A stretch of 64,000 bases of DNA, taken from positions 119,777-183,776 of the forward strand of contig NZ_SGXE01000005.1 in the NCBI RefSeq assembly GCF_004216895.1, in the 5' to 3' direction. Within the stretch, counting starts at the first letter, position 1, and every line of letters begins with the position of its first letter. The notes under the pieces were generated by a model. The model worked only from the letters and a program-made list of their open reading frames with translations. It made no database searches and was not told the origin of the DNA. The position numbers were made by a program, and so were the translations under genes. Shown here piece by piece: positions 61,053-64,000 of this stretch. Origin of the DNA: Aquimarina brevivitae (GTDB lineage Bacteria; Bacteroidota; Bacteroidia; Flavobacteriales; Flavobacteriaceae).

Positions 61053-63266
61053 ATGCAGTACAACAAAGTTAAAAAGTATCTCATTATTTCACTTTTAAGC
61101 TTGCTTCCTTTTGCTACTATAGGTCAGGAATATGAAAACCTAACCTATAAAGAGCTCGAGACTACTGTAAAAAAGACGGAGAATCGTATAAGCTCTATGG
61201 GCAGGGTAAATTCCATCCGAACCATTGAAACTATAATTGATATTGCGGGGAAATTTCATACTTCTCAAGAGTTTTATTTAAAAGCTTTATCCTACAACGT
61301 TCTCGGTAAAATTCACTATTTGGCTAAAGACTATAAAAAAGCCATAGAAAACTTTAAGATTGCTGAGTTATTTTTAAAGGAAATTAAAGGTTATCCAGAT
61401 CTAAGAATAGATATCAATAACAACATTGCTGTCATCTATTTAGAAGGTTATGATAAGCCTGGTAGAGCACTACAAAAAATTAAGGTAATCTACGAAAGCT
61501 ACACGGATTTAGACCCTGATCTAAAGCATAGTATTGAGTTAAACCTGGCTAATATTTATATTCAAATCAAAAAATACAACAAGGCCTATACACTACTAAA
61601 AAGATGTGAGAAACATTTTTCTGACAAACCTAAATTAGCTTCAAGTTTATCCAGAACCTACGCTAGCTTTGGAGACTATTTTGCAAAAAAAGGCAAATAT
61701 GATGTAGGTATACATTATTATGAAAAAGCAGCTGATATTGCCGAAACTAATGAATGGTATCGCCAAGCAATGGAAATTTATAAAAAATATGAAGAGCTTC
61801 TTATTACCATAGGTCGAAAGGATCTTGCCTATACTATTTTATCTAAATACACCAAACATCAGCAAACCGCATTTGAATTAGAAAAATCGCAAGCTGATCA
61901 ATTTAAGCAGCAATTAACCGTAGTTGAAGAGAAGAAAACGATAGAAACCCAAAAGGCGGAACAATCCAAAAACATTTCGATTCTTACCTTATCTCTTTTG
62001 GTATTGTGTCTTATATTCTTTTGCTTCTTTATTTACAACCATAAAAAGACAAAAGTATTAAGTGAATCGTTAGCAGTGCGTAATAAAGAACTGAAGCGTG
62101 CCAAGAAAGAATCTGATAAATTAGCCGCTGTTAAGACCAAGTTCATCTCTACTGTTAGTCACGAACTACGAACACCGCTCTACGGGGTTATTGGATTATC
62201 CACTATCCTACAGGATCGTATAAAAGATGAAGAAAATCAAAAATTTATTAAGCTTATGAAATTTTCTGCCAACCACCTTCTTAATTTAATTAATGACGTT
62301 TTACAAGTTTCTAAGATGGAGTCTTACGAAATAAAACTTGATGAATCCAGTCTTAATTTAAAGACACTTGCTTATAATATTAAAGATTCTTTTCAATATC
62401 AAGCAGAAGAAAATGGCAACACCCTTAATTTAAATATTGATCCAGACATCCCTACCAATCTTATCGGTGATTCCATTAGACTTTCTCAAATTTTTATAAA
62501 TCTAATTGGTAATGCTAATAAGTTTACTAAAAACGGTAATATTTGGTTAAACTTTATAAATCCAGTTATTAAGAAGGATACTGTAGCAATACGATTTGAG
62601 ATCAAAGACGAAGGAAGAGGAATTCCAGAAGAAAAACAGAAGCTTATATTTGAAAAGTTTTCTCAAGCTGAAAAAAATGATCACGGAACAGGTACCGGTT
62701 TAGGCTTACATATTGTAAAGAATTTAGTAGAACTACACGGCGGCGAAATCAATATTGAAAGTACACCTGGAAAAGGATCTACTTTCTATTTCACTCTAAG
62801 TTTCAAAATAGACCATCAAGCAACTGAAACTGCCGATATTGAAGAATCCACATCTGCTATACCATTAACTGAAACCTCAGATTATACTATATTAATTGTT
62901 GAAGATAATAAGATCAACCAGGTAGTAACCAAAAATATCCTAAAGTCCAGAGGTTACAAATCCGAAATCGCAAGTGATGGTCTAATCGCTATTGATATGG
63001 CATCAAATAATGATTATGATCTTATTTTAATGGACTTAAATATGCCGAATATGGGTGGAATGGAAGCGACTCTAAAGATTAGAGAATTCAATAAGGGAGT
63101 ACCTATTGTTGCATTAACGGCGTCTGATAGTCACGGAACGATAAAGGAGATATTAGATCCTTCCTCAGGATTCAGTGACTTTTTACATAAACCTTACAAG
63201 AACGAGGAGTTTTTCAAAAAATTAGAATTCCATTTAAGAGAACATAACGTATCCAAAGCTTCCTAA
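61053..63266 (+). CDS. TPR-containing hybrid sensor histidine kinase with receiver domain
   Basis: 737 residues. Signal peptide to about residue 24, several TPR-like helical repeats (about 75-270), a membrane helix (about 308-328), coiled coil, dimerisation domain with His370 (VSHELRTPLYGV), HATPase (NLIGNANKFTKNG, DEGRGIPEEKQKLIFEKFSQ, GTGTGLGLHIVKN) and a C-terminal receiver with phospho-acceptor Asp661 (LILMDLNMP) and Lys in LHKPY. A phosphorelay with an external Hpt protein is expected. Similar sensor plan to the kinase at 6.0-8.8 kb, but with a receiver and without PAS. Confidence 0.93.
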   Translation: MQYNKVKKYLIISLLSLLPFATIGQEYENLTYKELETTVKKTENRISSMGRVNSIRTIETIIDIAGKFHTSQEFYLKALSYNVLGKIHYLAKDYKKAIENFKIAELFLKEIKGYPDLRIDINNNIAVIYLEGYDKPGRALQKIKVIYESYTDLDPDLKHSIELNLANIYIQIKKYNKAYTLLKRCEKHFSDKPKLASSLSRTYASFGDYFAKKGKYDVGIHYYEKAADIAETNEWYRQAMEIYKKYEELLITIGRKDLAYTILSKYTKHQQTAFELEKSQADQFKQQLTVVEEKKTIETQKAEQSKNISILTLSLLVLCLIFFCFFIYNHKKTKVLSESLAVRNKELKRAKKESDKLAAVKTKFISTVSHELRTPLYGVIGLSTILQDRIKDEENQKFIKLMKFSANHLLNLINDVLQVSKMESYEIKLDESSLNLKTLAYNIKDSFQYQAEENGNTLNLNIDPDIPTNLIGDSIRLSQIFINLIGNANKFTKNGNIWLNFINPVIKKDTVAIRFEIKDEGRGIPEEKQKLIFEKFSQAEKNDHGTGTGLGLHIVKNLVELHGGEINIESTPGKGSTFYFTLSFKIDHQATETADIEESTSAIPLTETSDYTILIVEDNKINQVVTKNILKSRGYKSEIASDGLIAIDMASNNDYDLILMDLNMPNMGGMEATLKIREFNKGVPIVALTASDSHGTIKEILDPSSGFSDFLHKPYKNEEFFKKLEFHLREHNVSKAS

Positions 63267-63302
63267 TATACCATTCATTTACCAAAATATTTTGACTGGA
63301 GA

Positions 63303-63800
63303 TTAGTTTGAAAAATCATAAGCTTGGAGCTCCTCAATTGTAAATTCCCCTACTAAAATTCCATCAGGATCTATTAGAAATAGGGATGGGATTTCGGTTA
63401 CTCCATATTTCCTAGCAATAGGAGAGGAAAGAACAATAGGCGCGGTTTCTACAATTTGATTTTTCCAATTGAACACAAATCTTTGCTCCACCTTCTGCCA
63501 ATTTTGGGGATCTTTCTCTAGTGCTACCGTAACAATACGTAAATCATCTATTTCTTGATTTGCTAATTGAACAAGTTTTGGTAGCTCTTTGATACAAGGA
63601 CCGCACCAAGAACCCCAGAAATCCAATAACACATAATTCCCTTTAAGATCTGACAATTGAAATTGCGTACCATCCACCAATGTAGCCTTGAAATCAGGAG
63701 CTTTTTGACCTTCAGACACACTAAAGTATTTAAAATGTATATATACAGCTAAAAGCACAAATAGTATCCCTAGTAAACTAAATTTTGCAACTTTATTCAT
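63303..63800 (-). CDS. TlpA-like membrane-anchored thioredoxin
   Basis: 165 residues. One N-terminal membrane anchor (about 7-24) and a thioredoxin fold facing the periplasm, with the redox motif WCGPC in LLDFWGSWCGPCIKELP and the cis-Pro in VTEIPSLFLIDPDG. Probably reduces disulfides or assists cytochrome c maturation; no ccm gene is nearby. A single-gene unit between the hybrid kinase (convergent) and the rRNA operon end. Confidence 0.92.
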   Translation of the reverse strand: MNKVAKFSLLGILFVLLAVYIHFKYFSVSEGQKAPDFKATLVDGTQFQLSDLKGNYVLLDFWGSWCGPCIKELPKLVQLANQEIDDLRIVTVALEKDPQNWQKVEQRFVFNWKNQIVETAPIVLSSPIARKYGVTEIPSLFLIDPDGILVGEFTIEELQAYDFSN

Positions 63801-63916
63801 CGATTATCAAACTTTGCATTATTGATTGGAATATAACATATTTAAGAAAAACAGGAAGAATTAATACATCACTTTGGGTGCACCTGTCAGTATTTTCCCA
63901 TATGATATACAAACAA

Positions 63917-63946
63917 AAAACCCTTCACTGATTAGTGAAGGGTTTT
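63917..63946 (-). terminator. Terminator of the rRNA operon
   Basis: AAAACCCTTCACT pairs with AGTGAAGGGTTTT around a 4-nt loop, a few bp beyond the 5S rRNA 3' end; on the minus strand it ends in Ts. Confidence 0.9.
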
Positions 63947-63951
63947 CAAAG

Positions 63952-64000
63952 GAAGGCGGCGACCTACTCTCCCACGATTGTAGTACCATTGGCGCTAACG
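63952..64000 (-). rRNA. rrf: 5S ribosomal RNA, 3' part, cut by window end
   Basis: On the minus strand the last bases read GGTACTACAATCGTGGGAGA followed by GTAGGTCGCCGCC, the 3' third of a Bacteroidota 5S rRNA. The rest of the rRNA operon lies beyond the window. The exact 3' end is estimated to within a few bases. Confidence 0.88.

Overview
The window reads as chromosomal DNA of a marine-type member of the Flavobacteriaceae (phylum Bacteroidota). The evidence is low GC content, a primary sigma factor of 287 residues lacking region 1.1, many Bacteroidota -7 boxes (TAnnTTTG), starts that mostly lack Shine-Dalgarno sequences, type IX secretion genes (plug protein and PorT), TamL, a YpdA-type reductase and the Na+/H+ antiporter NhaB. 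Gene content is dense and mostly core.

Layout. 1-5.5 kb: end of a type IX secretion plug gene, DUF3667, apaG, two minus-strand genes (DUF6695-like and NRDE) and pruA. 6-20 kb: an eight-TPR PAS histidine kinase, rsmG, a fatty-acid desaturase, an aspartate-type aminotransferase, trkA-trkH, ubiE-porT, a TrmH methyltransferase and tamL. 20-29.3 kb: fbaA, accD without its zinc-ribbon cysteines, a lipoprotein, rpsO, pnp, rpoD, a BLUF photoreceptor and rpe-ypdA. 29.3-40.2 kb: an accessory island, all on the plus strand, of small poorly conserved genes. Almost every gene there follows a copy of a degenerate intergenic repeat of about 130-170 bp that ends in a promoter-like box (TAGATTTG). A TonB siderophore receptor with a PepSY membrane protein sits inside the island behind a promoter bracketed by two matching 23-bp operators. 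40.2-44 kb: fasciclin, Bax-inhibitor-like, M90 peptidase, tRNA-Val(GAC), TerC and CsbD. 44.6-52.7 kb: two convergent gene pairs, a beta-lactamase-fold hydrolase with a TLC/Npt-like nucleotide transporter carrying HEAT repeats, and an exported dikinase of glucan-water-dikinase domain order coupled to a second beta-lactamase-fold hydrolase. 52.9-59.2 kb: tRNA-Val(TAC), folC, tonB-exbD-exbB, nhaB and glutamate dehydrogenase, all on the minus strand. 59.6-64 kb: acyl-CoA dehydrogenase, a TPR hybrid histidine kinase, a TlpA-like thioredoxin and the 3' end of a 5S rRNA gene (end of an rRNA operon).

The two observations most worth pursuing are the promoter-bearing repeat family that organises the 29.3-40.2 kb island into [repeat + gene] units, and the 44.6-52.7 kb locus. 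In the latter an apparently exported ATP-dependent dikinase lies next to a relative of ATP/ADP translocases, which raises the possibility of ATP supply to an extracytoplasmic phosphotransfer reaction. All assignments come from reading the sequence. No database search was run.
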